From: Bacteriovoracaceae bacterium
Lineage (GTDB): Bacteria; Bdellovibrionota; Bacteriovoracia; Bacteriovoracales; Bacteriovoracaceae
DNA: 5,686 bases
Assembly: GCA_947442115.1 (NCBI GenBank)
Contig: CANEVK010000185.1
Span: forward strand, 1-5,686
Reading direction: 5' to 3'
Shown: positions 5,493 through 5,686 of the stretch, in pieces
Layout of the letters: each line of letters begins with the position of its first letter
Position numbering within the stretch: position 1 is the stretch's first letter
Position numbers and translations under genes: made by a program
Notes under the pieces: generated by a model
What the model saw: only the letters and a program-made list of their open reading frames with translations
What the model was told of the DNA's origin: nothing
Databases searched by the model: none

Positions 5493-5499
5493 GGGAGGA
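5493..5499 (+). promoter_or_regulatory. Strong Shine-Dalgarno site of the phenylalanine hydroxylase gene
   Basis: GGGAGGA ends 5 nt before the ATG at 5505 and is the best ribosome binding site in the window. It fixes the start of the gene that runs off the right edge. Confidence 0.75.
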
Positions 5500-5504
5500 C
5501 TTGT

Positions 5505-5686
5505 ATGACCACCTATATTTCGAAACTTCCAAATGCCAACGGCCACATTGATTGGGACAAAAGTGAAAATCAAACCTGGGCGCAACTTATTGAAAGGCAG
5601 TCCAAGATCGTTTTAAATCGTGCTTCACCAGAATTTCTTGAAGGACTAGAGCGCATTCAGTTTTCAAAATCCGAAGTGCCTCAACA
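5505..5686 (+). CDS. phhA: Phenylalanine 4-monooxygenase, N-terminal part (cut by right edge)
   Basis: Only the first 60 codons lie in the window. They read like the N-terminus of bacterial phenylalanine hydroxylase, an iron- and tetrahydropterin-dependent enzyme that turns L-phenylalanine into L-tyrosine in the cytoplasm. The telling features are H-I-D-W (14-17), T-W-A-Q-L-I-E-R-Q (24-32), a following N-R-A-S-P-E-F-L-E-G-L (37-47) and E-V-P near residue 58. These match the W-x-x-L-x-x-R-Q and R-A-x-x-E-F-L-x-G-L pattern of monomeric bacterial PhhA. The short leader suggests there is no N-terminal ACT regulatory domain, as in other bacterial enzymes. The iron-binding His/His/Glu residues lie beyond the window and cannot be checked. 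It is divergent from the methyltransferase gene across a 55-bp gap, too short for two well-separated promoters. Confidence 0.85.
   Translation, partial: MTTYISKLPNANGHIDWDKSENQTWAQLIERQSKIVLNRASPEFLEGLERIQFSKSEVPQ

Overview
The window is a gene-dense, moderately AT-rich stretch of bacterial chromosome (about 40 % GC by eye, not counted). It holds seven genes that end inside it and the start of an eighth. It has no rRNA, tRNA, CRISPR array, insertion sequence or phage gene that I can see. Base composition, short intergenic gaps and the mix of a secreted NlpC/P60-type amidase with phenylalanine hydroxylase would fit a Gram-negative of the Bdellovibrionota/Bacteriovorax type. That assignment is an inference from general resemblance and is not proven by any marker here.

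Layout: (1) The left edge carries the 3' part of an unrecognised basic protein on the + strand (to 828). (2) After a 135-bp gap with a good TATAAT box comes a + strand secreted DUF1460-type N-acetylmuramoyl-L-alanine amidase (964-1857). (3) It runs tail-to-tail, with stop codons overlapping by 4 bp, into a minus-strand pair. This pair is a DmeF-like cation diffusion facilitator with a histidine-rich loop (2466-3446), whose TAA directly abuts the ATG of a transglutaminase-fold protein (1854-2465). (4) A divergent 113-bp intergenic region leads to a + strand pair, a RimJ/RimL-type GNAT acetyltransferase (3560-4087) overlapped by 16 bp with a PlsC-type glycerolipid acyltransferase (4072-4836). 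(5) A minus-strand class I SAM methyltransferase (4736-5449) converges on plsC with a 101-bp overlap of coding sequence. (6) From 5505 the + strand begins phenylalanine 4-hydroxylase, cut by the right edge.

Most genes look like ordinary housekeeping or accessory metabolism: envelope peptidoglycan cleavage, divalent metal export, phospholipid acylation, small-molecule or protein acetylation and methylation, and aromatic amino acid conversion. Two co-transcribed pairs are supported by overlap or abutment: CDF plus transglutaminase-like, and GNAT plus PlsC. Both convergent junctions lack any spacer, so transcription from opposite strands must meet inside coding DNA. I see no convincing new multi-gene system. 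The points most worth a second look are the 101-bp convergent overlap, the tight coupling of a metal exporter to a transglutaminase-fold protein, and the altered PlsC motif.
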